From the NCBI GenBank assembly GCA_035610835.1, contig CM069442.1, forward strand, positions 32,404,452 through 32,468,451: 64,000 nucleotides of DNA, read 5' to 3'. The position numbers and the translations under genes are program-made. The notes beneath the pieces are model-generated. The model searched no databases. It saw nothing but the letters and a program-made list of their open reading frames with translations, and had not been told where the DNA came from. Shown here piece by piece: positions 1 through 11,295 of this stretch. This DNA is from Ophiura sarsii. Lineage: Eukaryota; Echinodermata; Ophiuroidea; Amphilepidida; Ophiuridae. How positions within the stretch are numbered: position 1 is the first letter of the stretch; the number at the start of each line of letters is the position of its first letter.

Positions 1-2825
1 AGTTTGGGATACAGGTGTGTTTTTGTGTGGTTTTTTGTAGTTGTGTGGGGTTCTTTTTCTTTGTTTGAAAACGTGATCAGGTATCTGAAGAAGTGTGTTT
101 CGGTCGTTCATTGCCGATTGTGATTCCTAGAATCAGTCACATTACATGTATCCATTGCAATATCACAGATCAAACTGTTGTAACTGCTGCTCTATACCAC
201 TGTGTTGGAGTTAGTTGGTCCTGTCAAGCTGGCTCGATGGACACTGGATTGGGGCATGAAGCTAGAAGCTTCTATAGCTTCATGATTGGGGTAAACCGAG
301 GATCTAAATTTAGATCCACGGTATGCCCGAATGCTTTCGAGAGCGCACATGTGTACCAAACAATTAGTCAAAAACAACCCATGAGAAAAGGAATTTGCTA
401 CTATACTTTTGTCATTGGGTATAGTTATACCTGAACATCATAACTTTAAATTTATCTATTCTTACGAATAAGGTGTCCAATTCCAGGAAAATATATATAT
501 ATTAGTTATAGGTTATTGCTTCATAAGTTAAAACACTTTCCACCCGGCTATTGGTTTTACCATACCCAATGATACATACAAAACAGATTTTTCAGAGACC
601 TTTCCCAACTTTCACGGTCTATCTCAAGGATTAGTGAACCAATACTGGGCACGTTTGTACCTATTTCAATACATTTCTCATGGTGATTCCAAATATGGTA
701 ATGAAATTCAAATAATGTTGACATTTATGAAAAATTTTGAGCATTTTTTGAAGTGTCATCTGCACACGACTGCCGCATGGAAAGTGTTAAAGGTGGCTGT
801 TATTCTATGGATCATTACATATCAATGGAAAGCTGGTGATCTCTAGATTTCAAAATATGTTTTTCTGATTTCCCCCCGAAACCCTGTGTGCCAGAAAATC
901 AGTAAAAAAGAATCAAAATCACCAATCTTTTAACCTCCAGAGGGCCTCCTTCATATCTAACAAATTCACCGGATCATATTACAGCACAAGCTGATGACAT
1001 CAGCTCCTGTACACACACACCGTACACACCCCTGATAACAAATGTGAACAAACCCAATGCATGATATAATGCATAGTGAAAGTATGGAATACCGTACAAG
1101 TGTGTGATGTTTGAATTAAAAATACTATTAATATGTAGGATTCAATTTTATAACATAATCATTATGCAAACAATTTCATTGTTAATGAAACCCGGAATTA
1201 CGAAATTGTGAATAAATTTACCAGATCATTGTAAATTGTTTGAATATCAGATTATCCATGTTATCTGAATGAGTGTGTTAACATTCAGCATGACTTCCAA
1301 GTCTTCCACTATTATAAACTAAAATGGAAATCCCTGTATGCAAACTAAGCTCACAAAGATGATTTGTGTTTGTTTTAAAAACCAGAAATTGGAGGAAAAA
1401 CATAAAAACACCCATTATATCAAACTATTGGACCAATGTGTTTAAAATTGGACTTAAGTAAATAATAACCTAACAAACATATTCTGTGATTGATTGTTTA
1501 ACAATATGTAAAGAGAGATTACTAGATAGTTTCTTTATATCTTCAGAAAGCTAAAGTTGTAATTGTGAACTTAATGTAATTCTGTTACCAAATGTCATAA
1601 TTCCGTTACCACTGTTTTGATAAGAACAAGTATAGATATTGCTGAAGTTGATGTTTGAGAATCTTAGTAGGTTGGGGAAGGATAAGAATTTACAATGACA
1701 TTATAATTCAGCAAGAACAAGTCCAGTAGAAAAACTTTATTTACTTTTCGGTAATGGAATTACATCTACATCAGACCAAAATAGGAAATGTTCTCTTGGA
1801 AATACCATATCCCTTGGTGAAAATTGCCTTTGATATAAAGTGACTTGCCCCAAACCTGTGTAATAAAAAAAAAATATTTAGAAAGTTAAGCCTTTTGCTT
1901 TTTAGGATTTATTTAATGTTATAATCCTAATTTCCCAAATTTCGAAGCCAAATATCACACAACTACAAACAGGATTTTCACAAACACTATACATCTATTC
2001 AAAAACTGTATTTTGTTCCTCGCCTAGTATTATCCACAATGACCATAGTGATTTTTTCCCATATTGAATTGCCTATATTATACACGATTATTTAAAATAT
2101 ATTAAAATACAGGTAGAATTTATATAATACAAATAATTCCATGATTAAATCGTAGAATTATATAAATGTTAATGCTATGTGGTGGTCCGTGCATGTTATA
2201 CCAGTACATTGTATGTATTGACACTCCATGCAGTGTGTGCAAGTGCATGGGGCTGTCTGTGCTGGTAGTGTAAGGTAGTGTACAGGAGATGATGTCATCA
2301 CCACCCTGTGGATTTGCAAGGTCACTCAATCTTTTTTTAGAGAGGGGAGTCGATGAAAACTTTGAAAAGGCATAGAGGCTTACTAGAAGTTTATAAAAAA
2401 TTAAAAACACATAATTTGGAATCTAGAAGTCACAAGCTTTCATTTGATATATAACTATCACTAGAATGACATGCACCTTTAAGAATCCGTGTAAAGTCTA
2501 GTTGTAAGCGTAAAATTAGAAAATAAGTTGCATGTTTGCTGGAATGAAATGCTATTATTCTAGTATAATACATACCTATTTTCGTCAGTAAACATAGACT
2601 TTAGTAGTCTACATTTACATAAGAACGCGTCAGATCATTCTTATTTACACAACTTCTATGTGATATTTATATTGATACCGTATACAAAAGCTCATTCAAA
2701 TCTGTGGCTATAATCATGAACTATTAACAATCAAACACTATATGTACTTAAACTCAAAATATTGTACATCGGATATGTAAATACATAATATTAAAGACAA
2801 TTATGTAATGTAAGCGTAATCATTC
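1..2825. other. Tail of a preceding tandem unit (unit 0)
   Basis: No gene is recognised here. The stretch around 575-790 is clearly related to 37785-38000 in unit 2: both contain the same run from a degenerate ACAAAACAGA motif through a CCAATACT motif to a shared G-rich end. The window therefore opens inside the 3' part of an earlier array unit. The rest is AT-rich non-coding DNA. Short open frames here lack codon structure or recognisable similarity. Confidence 0.55.
255..321. repeat. Two adjacent palindromes
   Basis: Positions 255-284 form a nested palindrome: outer 9-bp arms CATGAAGCT/AGCTTCATG around the 10-bp palindrome AGAAGCTTCT. Twelve bases later, 296-321 is CCG, A, the perfect 18-bp palindrome GGATCTAAATTTAGATCC, A, CGG. 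Both could form hairpins. Function is unknown. Confidence 0.8.
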
Positions 2826-3205
2826 CTTGCCAAAAACGGGACTTATTTTTCTGCATTTTATTATGTTTATCATTTACTCAAAAAATGTTTGTACAGTAAA
2901 TTGTCGTAGAATTACTTTTAAATCGTATTATAAATCTTTTCTCTGTATATTCAAATTCAGATACGAAATCCATCTTTGTCATTTGTATAACTACCACAAA
3001 CATTTACTTCGGGTCCAAGGCGTAGAAATTAACTCAATTACCGGTATGTGTTTTGAAATATTAAATCATGTTCAGTTCTGCCACAATAGCGTAACACCTG
3101 TAGGCCTATGTCTCCCCTAAGAATATCATTTCCATGATTTCTGGATTTTGTTTTAAAGCCTAATTTCCGGAAGTGTTACATCTCTGAGGCTTTTCAAAGT
3201 GCCAC

Positions 3206-3271
3206 ATTTGTTTTCATTCTAAAGCCGATTTTGTCTTAAAAGACAAAATCGGCTTTAGAATGAAAACAAAT
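3206..3271. repeat. Perfect 66-bp palindrome
   Basis: Two 32-bp arms are exact reverse complements with only 2 bp (AA) between them. The left arm begins ATTTGTTTTCATTC and the right arm ends GAATGAAAACAAAT. No target duplication is evident. A perfect palindrome of this size is usually unstable, so it is either recent or a terminal remnant of a foldback element. Confidence 0.9.
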
Positions 3272-3610
3272 CACCTGTATGGACGTCGCCATATTGATGC
3301 AAGCTATGACAAATCAGTTATGAGATTTCCACATCTCTGATATTTACGATTTGTGCATTGAATCCCTGCGTCATTACGTACAGCGACCTGCTGCAAGAGG
3401 TGGTTTTAGTAACGATGATATCATAATTAGGAGGTGGAAGTATTTCAAAAAATGAAAGGGATTATTTTTCTACCTTGTCCAAAATTATATGGTTGACCTT
3501 TTAAACATGAAAATAAATGTTTAAAACAATATTTAGATCCCAGCACTCTCGACACAAATGAACGAGCGCGAATTTCAAATATCACAGGTTGTTGGGGGAT
3601 GTGCAGATTA

Positions 3611-3840
3611 GGCCAAACAAAGAAGATAGTCTGTCCCAGAAGCCCGCCCGCATTGGTATGTGAAATGAGCTACGGCGCGTAGGTCTATGCGCTGATTTTA
3701 TTTTTTATTTTTTTATTTTTAGAAAAAATGTTTGAAAAAAAGTTTTTTAAAAAAAATCGCATACCTTATAGCCTATTTTCTAAAAACAAAAATAAATTGC
3801 ACAGCTCTTACCTTATTTGCAAAATCTTCTTTGTTTGGCC
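3611..3840. mobile_element. 230-bp MITE, PIF/Harbinger-like
   Basis: The ends are inverted repeats: GGCCAAACAAAGAAGAT on the left, with its complement ending at 3840. The element is flanked on both sides by TTA (3608-3610 and 3841-3843). A 3-bp TTA duplication with GG-starting TIRs is characteristic of PIF/Harbinger elements. The interior is AT-rich with no coding capacity, so it is non-autonomous. Confidence 0.7.
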
Positions 3841-4418
3841 TTAAATTAGTTTTATTGAATATTATAGTTCTGTGTTCAATATAAATGGTCGATATACATT
3901 AAATACTTGTTTTCCTATCATATGCTTAAAAATAGCACTGCTTTGCTTTATTGGGCTGTCACACCTACGGCAATCAGCCCTTGCGCTGCGTTGCGCTGAA
4001 AAAAGTATCAAACAAGTATCAAAGCGCCAAGCAAACGCTCATAATTGACAGAATTGTAAAACAAGGTAGCTCTTAGTTAGTACGCTCCTATCCCGCTTAG
4101 CACATTTTCACGGCGCTCTTATTACCACCCATTGTGTTTCTCCCGTGCTCTCATTACGCTTCCACTACACTGTCAACGTTCATAATGCGTCCAAGTCACT
4201 ATTTGCATTACTAATACGTTCTCAATACGTTTGCACAACGTTCTCTGCGTGTTCGCGGAGAGTACAAAGCGATTGCACGAAGGTTATTAGATTCAAATCA
4301 TCCCCCAATAAACAATACCAAACACCTCTTAAACTTATGGATCCCAGTGATTGGACTCCATCAATGCATGTCTTCGTCTAAAGGATTATTTGAACTAATG
4401 ACCCCCGGGCAATCGCCC

Positions 4419-4594
4419 TATAAAGAGAGCCTCCTGCTTGTTCAGTCTGTTTTCGGGGTTTGACAAGTGAACAACATACACAGAACGACATACACACCAT
4501 GGGTAACTCAAAGGCAATGCTTCAGCACCTAAGGGCATCGCTCTGAACAGAACGCTTAACCTACGCACTTGTTTGTTTTGTACATGCAGAAAAC
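4419..4594 (+). promoter_or_regulatory. Promoter-like block with TATA, Inr-like site and strong-context ATG
   Basis: TATAAAG at 4419-4425 is followed 25 bp later by a TTCAGTCT initiator-like site. An ATG at 4500 in strong Kozak context (ACACCATGG) follows. The frame from that ATG stops after about 15 codons. However, a GT at the ATG codon (ATGG|GTAACT) and a pyrimidine-rich acceptor ending TACATGCAG near 4590 could splice the ATG to a short proline-rich frame that stops near 4663. No gene family is recognised. It may be a first-exon remnant or a retroelement promoter. Confidence 0.25.
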
Positions 4595-5189
4595 AGGCGC
4601 AACCATGGGAATCCTATCATGATGTCCCAGCCAGTTCCAACTGCGCCGCCGAGTGGTTCTTGGAGACCTTAATGCGATTGACTTGGCGTGCTGATCATAT
4701 TCAGCGTAATGCAAGCGCCATCCTGATCGCAGCAGAATGTGAAAGGGTTTTAGTGACCTTGATTTTCTCAGTTTTCCGCGCTCTCACTGCGTGTTTATGC
4801 ACAGTACACTTACACCTGTTCATTATTTGGTGACAGATGAAACAGAGTTAAGATGGAGAAATCTCAACCTTGAGATATTCCCAAAGGATCTGGCTAGTTA
4901 GATTGGACCTAAGGGATATACTTTTACATTTCTATCCCTAAATATTTTTGGACCCAGTTTTGTTGGGACACAAGATAAAAAGAAAATATTTTTAATTGGA
5001 GGTTGTATCGTTGCCAAATTACGTGATCAAGAACTCATTTAAATTGCGCGCCTTACACGGCAATAGTATTAATACGACATGATGTCAACTTACAATACCA
5101 CATTATCTACCTGGGGTTGTTTACATATACCGTAGGTATCCAGCAACAGGTTATGTGGTATCGAAGCAGAATTATCAAAGCGACTAGTT

Positions 5190-5770
5190 ATTGCATGATC
5201 TGCCACATCATGCAATCACCGTGATAAACTGACGACCATGTGATAACTGCATGTGATACGTGTTCCACAGACTATTTTACGATATTTATTGATGCAAAGA
5301 TTCATTCAAGCTTTTCCTCCCCTAACATCCTCAATCACAGGACATTCCTATGTTCTATTGTATGTATCGACGTCACGTAGATCAATCATCATCTTAGCAA
5401 TTGGTGATTGCGTGATATACCACATCACGCAATCAAGATGATTTTATGATCATGTCCTAGTATACGTTCCATATACACGAACACAAAAGGTTTCTGATCA
5501 GAAGCGTTCGGGTTAGATAATTCAAAATTAATAATCGGTATCAAAACGATGAATTTCTTGTCCGTAATTTGACACCAATTTGTAGAGGGTAACGCTTTCC
5601 CTCCCTTACTACTGACAACGAAAACAGCACATTCTTATAAATCTAATTATCAATAATAATATACTGTGAGGTGCTGTGTGATCTTTTCGATTATCCTTAT
5701 TGAATCGCTGTACCACAGGCAAACAGGTAGCCATTGGTGATAGCGTGATCTGTCAGATCATGCAATATTA
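5190..5770. repeat. Three dispersed TGCATGAT hairpins
   Basis: Hairpins built from TTGCATGAT or TTGCGTGAT arms around a short centre occur at about 5191-5218, 5406-5431 and 5738-5765. Each is followed by similar sequence mentioning CATGTGATA or CATGTCC. Units 2 and 3 have one such hairpin each (27120-27146 and 43070-43096). They look like a degenerate repeat expanded in unit 1. Confidence 0.6.
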
Positions 5771-6433
5771 ACCTTGATCATCCCAGCCAACATCGATCGT
5801 GGGCCAACAGTGGGCTCTAATGGGACCCTTAATATTTTGGCCACTTTGGCCTGTTTTTACACGACTCCTGCTGTAGTTTGTGTGCTATTTTAGATGTTTT
5901 ATGCCATTATTCTTTCGTCTTCTTACTGCTGAAAGCGGCAAGCACAGGACGCCGAACAGTACACAATAATTAGCCTACTTGTTTTACAATTGCTATTGTT
6001 CGAAAAGAATCACACTATCGTGTGACCGGATAACCGGATAACCTGTGTTAGACTATGTACAATTTACATGCAATACTACTGTATATACGATGTCATGAAT
6101 CCGTGTAATGAGGAATGAAGCGCTGTAAAAATTGCGCAATTTGAATTATAAATCTGTTACTATTTAAGTCGCCAAAATAATCGTGTTATGACATGTTTCA
6201 ACAAACAAAGTGAAACTAAATTGCGTCTGAATAAAACAGTAAAAGAATATTTATTTTGATCGATGCGTAAAGTTCATTTCTATACAGCAGGTGAATTCAT
6301 GCAATCCGTTTGTAAGAGAAGGAAAACACCGTTTAAAGGGCACAAGTTGTATATACCTTCAAATGGTATTCGCTATCACGGGAATGTGTATTTGATTCTT
6401 CAAGATATATAAACAATACCAAATCTTACAGTG

Positions 6434-8675
6434 ATGAGTTCATTCAAATCATTCGTGTTTCTCACCATTGAATGCACCTGTGATACATGGAGTGATGACA
6501 ACCTGATAAAGGCAATATGTCTCATCTCTGCGTCTAGCGGCACCATTGAAGAACAACGAAGCAAGGCATCATATAATGACAAACTGCTCCTGCAAGTCGA
6601 TGACTTTGAAGACGGTAAGAATGTAAGTGTATTCTAGCTAATTGTTCATCTTCTGCCTCAGTGGCGTAGCTAGGTTATTCATATTGGGGGGGCGAGAAAT
6701 GAAAATGAACCGACAAGACTTTTGTGAGTCAAGTAAAGCGCGCTTAGCGCGTGATACATTTTAGCTCTAAACAAGCTTGTAGCAAAGACAGTTGCATTTT
6801 GGGGACTCATTATGCGCGCGTAGTGCGCGAAAAAATTTCATCTGTGTACTTTTGACCATCATAATTCCATGATTCCTGTGGTCAAATGAACCGACAGTGT
6901 GCCAATCTCAACCGACACGACGTCAATATTGGCGATCGCCCCCCTCGCTCCCCGCCCCCCCTCGCTCCCCCCCCCCCCCCCCCGATTGGCGATTAATGTT
7001 ATTACATAGTGACCGAGGTAGAATTTTCGCTATACTTGCGCATTATTCAGCATCCGTCGGCATACAACAGTCGGTGATTTTCGAACATACGTCACATCGC
7101 CGGCCGTCACCTCCGATCTGCTTGCTAATGTTTAATACATAGTGACGGATGTTGAGTCGATGGCCAAGATCCGCCGCTTTCAACTGCCACTATCTCGTAA
7201 AGTTCCTGTAATAACAATATCAATAAATTGATGTCGTATTTCGTTTGATAAATTTAAGAATTCAATTTTGATTAGAATGAGTATTTGAAATATATCCGTC
7301 ATTATCGATCCAAAAACTTTGTTCTCAGCAAACTTCCAAAATGGTCAAATTTGTAATTAAGTTATTAACTAGCTAATTGTGAGCTTCGAAACTTGTTAAG
7401 TTTGTAGAATTTAATGTTCAGTACCTTTCACTTAATTTCGTAAATATGGTAAAAAATCAACATCCGTCACTATGTAATACATTCATTAGTCTACATCTAT
7501 ACATGCAAGTAAGTATGTTGATGCACACGGGTGTCCTGTCGCTGTTGAGACAGTGACATGTCTTAGATTGGAAGTAATGTTTTAATATGTGGCGGTAACT
7601 ACAGGATGAGCCAAATATTCAGGTCTTGATTTCATTGATATATAAAAACCAATTTGGAAACAGAGATTGATCAATTTAATAAAATTTTACATGCATTTGA
7701 ATGACGACTTATACGTAATACGCGTATTATTGTTAACTTTAGCATAATTTTTATTTTGCTAGCTGAAGCGCCCTAGCGGTACATCGACAACGTATTCTTC
7801 ATCTGGACCAGTGATGAAAGCAGTCTTTTTACATTCACTGATCAATTGAGCTAATTTCACAGGACTATAAAGTTCACTTCTGATGGCTCACCAACAGGCA
7901 CACTTTCTTGATGTTACCTTACAGAAAGTTGACAATAGTATACTGACTACAGATCACTTCACCAAGCTCACAGATACGCACCATGCATAGAGCTGCCACA
8001 CTCTCCCTCTCCCTCCCTCTCAAATTTCATTCTCCATATCACTCTCCCTAACCCCTCGCCCTCCCTCCCACTCTAACGATTTCCCCTGCTGATCACAAAT
8101 ATAATGATTTACTCTTAACACATACGCCATACAATTAATTACAGGACACGTCCACGCTTGATGTACTACCAAAGCACAGTCAAACACCAAACTCGAAGAA
8201 GTCTGGATTTGACAGGAACGTTGGCCAACAAATTGCCCTTTTCCTTGAGCGTCAGGAGCCTCCAATCTGTCTGATTTCCCACGGTGGATCAGGGTGTGAC
8301 TTCTACCTGCTGTCACGTAATCTTGCTAGTGTTGGTGTTATCCTTCCGATTAATATAAGTATTCGGTGTGGTGATAGCTTAGTCGCCTTCCGCGATCTTC
8401 AACCAGTACTGCACAACAAAGACGCTTATAGTATACCTCATCTGTATCGCGATGCTTTCGGCGCAGCACCTGATGACGACAAACTTGGCGTAGAGGGCGA
8501 CACAATTGCGTTAATGGACATTGTTATCAAGGGTGGTGCTGAGATAAGAAAATGGTTTGAACGCAATGCTGTTGACGAATTGTCGAAATTGGTAGACACT
8601 TTTGCCACGCAATGCTCTCCAAACCCGACGAGCAAAATAAACAAATTGTACGAAGGATACACTGATTGTCATTGA
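6434..8675 (+). CDS. TREX-like: TREX-like DEDDh 3'-5' exonuclease, two exons, probably catalytically dead
   Basis: Exon 1 is 6434-6622 (63 codons) and ends at AAT|GTAAGT. Exon 2 is 8145-8675 (176 codons plus TGA) after TTACAG. The phases join in frame, giving 239 aa, close to TREX2 length. The alternative donor at 6614 would be out of frame. Visible motifs are FVFLTIECT (residues 7-15, Exo I), ICLISHGG...CDFYLL (104-120, Exo II), then CGDSLVAFR and GVEGDTIALMDI (Exo III). TREX/PML-type enzymes need D-x-E, a second Asp, and H-x4-D. Here Glu13, Asp115 and Asp182 are kept, but the first Asp is Thr11 and the His is Leu177. I infer a folded but inactive paralogue, or early decay with the frame still open. 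Active TREX enzymes degrade cytosolic DNA ends. Remnants of the same gene lie in units 2 and 3. The ATG is the first in frame; an earlier GTG at 6431 was discounted. Confidence 0.7.
6659..6896 (+). mobile_element. MITE in the exonuclease intron, CAGTGGCGTAGC family
   Basis: It begins CAGTGGCGTAGCTAGG and contains a G-run, the phrase GAAATGAAAATGAACCGAC, and palindromic GCGCGTAGTGCGC-like cores. A second copy lies reversed at 50583-50862, ending GCTACGCCACTG. There is no coding capacity. CAGTGGCGTA-type termini are common on non-autonomous elements of marine invertebrates; superfamily is not assigned. A 15-C run at 6966-6983 lies just downstream. Confidence 0.65.
7777..7990 (+). pseudogene. 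Penelope-like reverse transcriptase fragment
   Basis: In two frames this reads as consecutive RT pieces: RYIDNVFFIWTSDESSLF then FHRTIKFTSDGSP from 7777, followed after a frameshift by FLDVTLQKVDNSILTTD and KLTDTHHA, ending at TAG 7990. The order YIDD-like box, FFIWT, TIKFTS, FLDV, T-Y/F-x-K-x-TD is that of Penelope-like element RTs. Here the catalytic YIDD is YIDN, a stop falls after the FTDQLS residues, and the frame shifts near 7907. It is a dead fragment inside the intron of the TREX-like gene. Confidence 0.7.
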
Positions 8676-8789
8676 TTCGTTTAAGTTCACCACAAATGTC
8701 GGGAATGACCTTTGAAATGGAAAGGTTCATTATACTGATCCAGTGTAAAGAACAATCACGTGCAAGTATCAGGTACGTCTGTATTCTTT

Positions 8790-9190
8790 GTCAACACTTC
8801 TGGTAGTGATGATCTTGACGACACACGATGCTTTTTGCAGTCTTGGAGTTGCCGGTTGTTTTACCATCTGTGGATTTTTAACCAGATGAAAACAGATCAT
8901 CGAAAACTTGAGTGAGGCTGTATTGCCAATCGTGTCGATTCATAATGGAACGTCATCGTCCCTCCATCTTGTATACATGTCTAGCTTCGTACCAATGCCA
9001 ACGACTTTTTCCTCGTTTCTTCCGATGACAGGATTCGAGTCCACAATCAGCCTTCAGTCTGTAATTGCGGTTATGTTGACCTGCCTCCTTAAATGAAAGG
9101 TGTGAGTGTTTTTGAACGCGTACATGTAGCCAGAACAACTATGAAACTTTACCGGATCTCCACGGGTATGACACCACGACTGCACCATTT
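8790..9190 (-). pseudogene. Unidentified coding-like remnant
   Basis: Base composition is less AT-rich than the surroundings. On the minus strand one frame reads about 40 codons (containing CHTRGDPVKFHS) before a stop. After a one-base shift it continues with RLIVDSNPVIGRNEEKVVGIG and then a further open stretch broken by one TGA. Two frames abutting like this suggest a frameshifted old exon. I do not recognise the family, and chance cannot be excluded. It lies tail-to-tail with the TREX-like gene. Confidence 0.25.
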
Positions 9191-9467
9191 GTAAACAGTT
9201 GTTCAGTCCTAAAGACTAACGCGATCTTCGTAGGTACATTTCTGACGCGCGATCAAAATATTATTATGATGATCGTTGAAAGCGGTGCTACTGACTCATT
9301 AAATTACACTAAACAGCTAAATTCACGAATCAATCCACAAGAGACAATTCCTTCTGATTACATTTTATTTATGCATGTATATAGAAAATATCACAACAAA
9401 TAAGTTAAACGTTGAATCTTGATTTGTAACTATTCAGTTTAACGTGTCGATGTCTTACGGAGTTTAA

Positions 9468-9605
9468 AGGTAGATGTTCTGATTGCTGGCTCGATGTTCA
9501 ACTTGATGTTTTCTATTTTACATGAAAGGTCATCCTTAAAATTGTCACATTCCAAAGTTTGAGTTGCATAACTCCAATGGGTATTATATTAGATGCACAC
9601 CCTTA
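9468..9605. mobile_element. Truncated copy of the TTAA-flanked AGGTAGATG MITE
   Basis: TTAA (9464-9467) is followed by AGGTAGATGTTC, and similarity to the full copy at 46195-46533 continues through the CATGAAAGGTCATCC segment to about 9605. The other end is missing. Function: none expected. Confidence 0.6.
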
Positions 9606-9635
9606 CGAAAATGTATTCACCAAAATGTGGTTCCA

Positions 9636-9702
9636 GCAAGGTGGTACCAGGTTGTCGCAAGGTTGCACAAGTTTGTCGCAAGGTTGCGCAAGGTTGTGGA
9701 TG
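9636..9702 (+). repeat. Short AAGGTTG tandem repeat
   Basis: About six imperfect copies of a 10-bp unit, AAGGTTGCGC or AGGTTGTCGC, lie head to tail. The remaining sequence from 9703 to 10105 shows nothing recognisable. Confidence 0.6.
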
Positions 9703-10105
9703 ATTGCTGCATTTTTTCGTAGACAGTGTCCCCATGCAGTATGCGTGATAAATAACGCGAACCATATTTACATAGAGGGCGTTTTAAGAAAAGTTTCAAT
9801 AAATAGCGATGGTACTGTTTTAATCAAGTTTCGCTGTGTTTTTTGTGAGTAGAAACAACAACAATAATTGTAATTTTTAATGTTCATCTTGAATTCTGGG
9901 GTCAATTTAAAAAACAAAAATCTTCAACACTACTTCGCGTCCCTTTAAGGGGAGGGTGAGGTTGTCGTAATTTTAGGACAAATTGTGTGGACATTTAGAA
10001 GAAACTTGATTTCAGATGTGCCAGCCTCGGTTCCATGCTGATCACTCACCCCCTGACCCCTTCACATAGGCTTACTGAAGCTCATCATTGTGCTAACTGG
10101 ATACA

Positions 10106-11260
10106 TAGACGGGTCAGGCCGTTTCGTGAACCCACTTTTCTGAACCCACCTGAACCCACTTTTGTTTGCAAGTGTTGTTATGGTGTAGCAAGTACAATTA
10201 TGATAGACAAACTAGCAAGTAAAAACCTATTTTTAATTCATTTTATGCCCCACCTCGTTCGTGCATATCGTTGTGTCATTGTAAAATGCAATAACTATAG
10301 TCTCAGTCTCGCTGAGGGCATTATGCTAAGGGTTAGACTTGAAATCAAGTCCTCATTTTTCTCCCCCGCCACACACCCTATTTACCACCATCCATTTGAT
10401 CTCGCTGTGACTATCACACGCCAACACAAACCGCTGGAACCATAAAGGACTTGAAACATCCGTAATTGGTATTATGCAACACCTCCACGTACGTTCTGGG
10501 GAGCACGCGAGGTCATTTATCTACATTCTACAAGAATAGCACAGATCGTGTAAAGGGTCACTGGAAAATCATATTATATTGTAGGAGCAAACATAAATAT
10601 CGCAAGAGATCACGTTTAATTCTGGCCAGATTTGGGACCATTTACAGTACTTATATTCTAAGCATGTCCATATAAATTATTTGACATACGTTTTAAGGTA
10701 TTTTGTGAAACCTATATGCACAAAGAGTAATAAAATGTGTGATAAATAAATGATCAACATTCCTAACTACCCTACGGCCTACTCGACATAATGGAAGCAG
10801 CCGTATACAGCACGTTGTTATCATGGTTATGCTTTGCGTAGTATATGACTTTTTAGATTCTTAGAGTGTAATTTGAACTGGCCTACGCGCCAAACAAGAA
10901 AAACCCCGCGAAAGTTAACTCCTTTAAGGCGATTAAACCCTTATTTAGACCATCTTTTAAAGTATTTTGTTCTTGATTTCCCGTTACAAATCAAATATAT
11001 ACAGAATATTGGAAAATCAATGAATTGTGGATACATTATTTATATTTTTACGTCTTTTCGTTTTCGTATTTTCTATGTAACGACTGAATTGGAGACTAGG
11101 TACGTGGCTCGATATCATTTATAGAATTGATTTTTTAAAACAATATTTCAAAGGATGTTGTTATTTATTATTTACTACATATTCACCGGGGAAAAAGTGA
11201 GTTCAGGTGGGTTCAAAAAAGTGGGTTCAGAAAAGTGGGTTCACCAAACGGCCTGACCCA
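10106..11260. mobile_element. 1.15-kb TIR element with 9-10 bp target duplication
   Basis: The termini are inverted repeats sharing GGGTCAGGCCGTTT and GTGAACCCACTTTTCTG with a short sub-repeat of GAACCCACTTTT. The flanks repeat ACTGGATACA (10096-10105; 11260-11269, the first A possibly belonging to the TIR). A 9-10 bp duplication fits Mutator-like elements best. No transposase is visible inside; open frames there (for example 10035-10445) show no protein family. Confidence 0.65.
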
Positions 11261-11295
11261 CTGGATACAAGTCTTATATAAACATTACAGCAGCA

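Larger units (their letters stand above)
2826..6433. other. Unit 1 upstream non-coding region
   Basis: The left edge (about 2810-3110) matches the unit 2 start (26250-26530) and the unit 3 sequence split by a LINE (39370-39510 plus 42460-42590). This anchors the tandem array. About 5010-5110 and 5930-6200 also match units 2 and 3. Between these, unit 1 holds sequence absent from the others, including a MITE, a perfect palindrome and a promoter-like segment listed separately. Confidence 0.6.

Noticed and set aside
3958..4834. Solo LTR bounded by TGTCACACC and GGTGACA
   Set aside because: The ends are LTR-like, but there is no target duplication, no polyadenylation signal after the TATA box and no second copy in the window.
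5800..5870. Fragment of a GGGCCAAC-type minisatellite
   Set aside because: Only one degenerate unit is visible, too short to support.
10035..10445. 136-codon open frame
   Set aside because: It overlaps a transposon end including GAACCCAC sub-repeats, with no family and no codon-like pattern.
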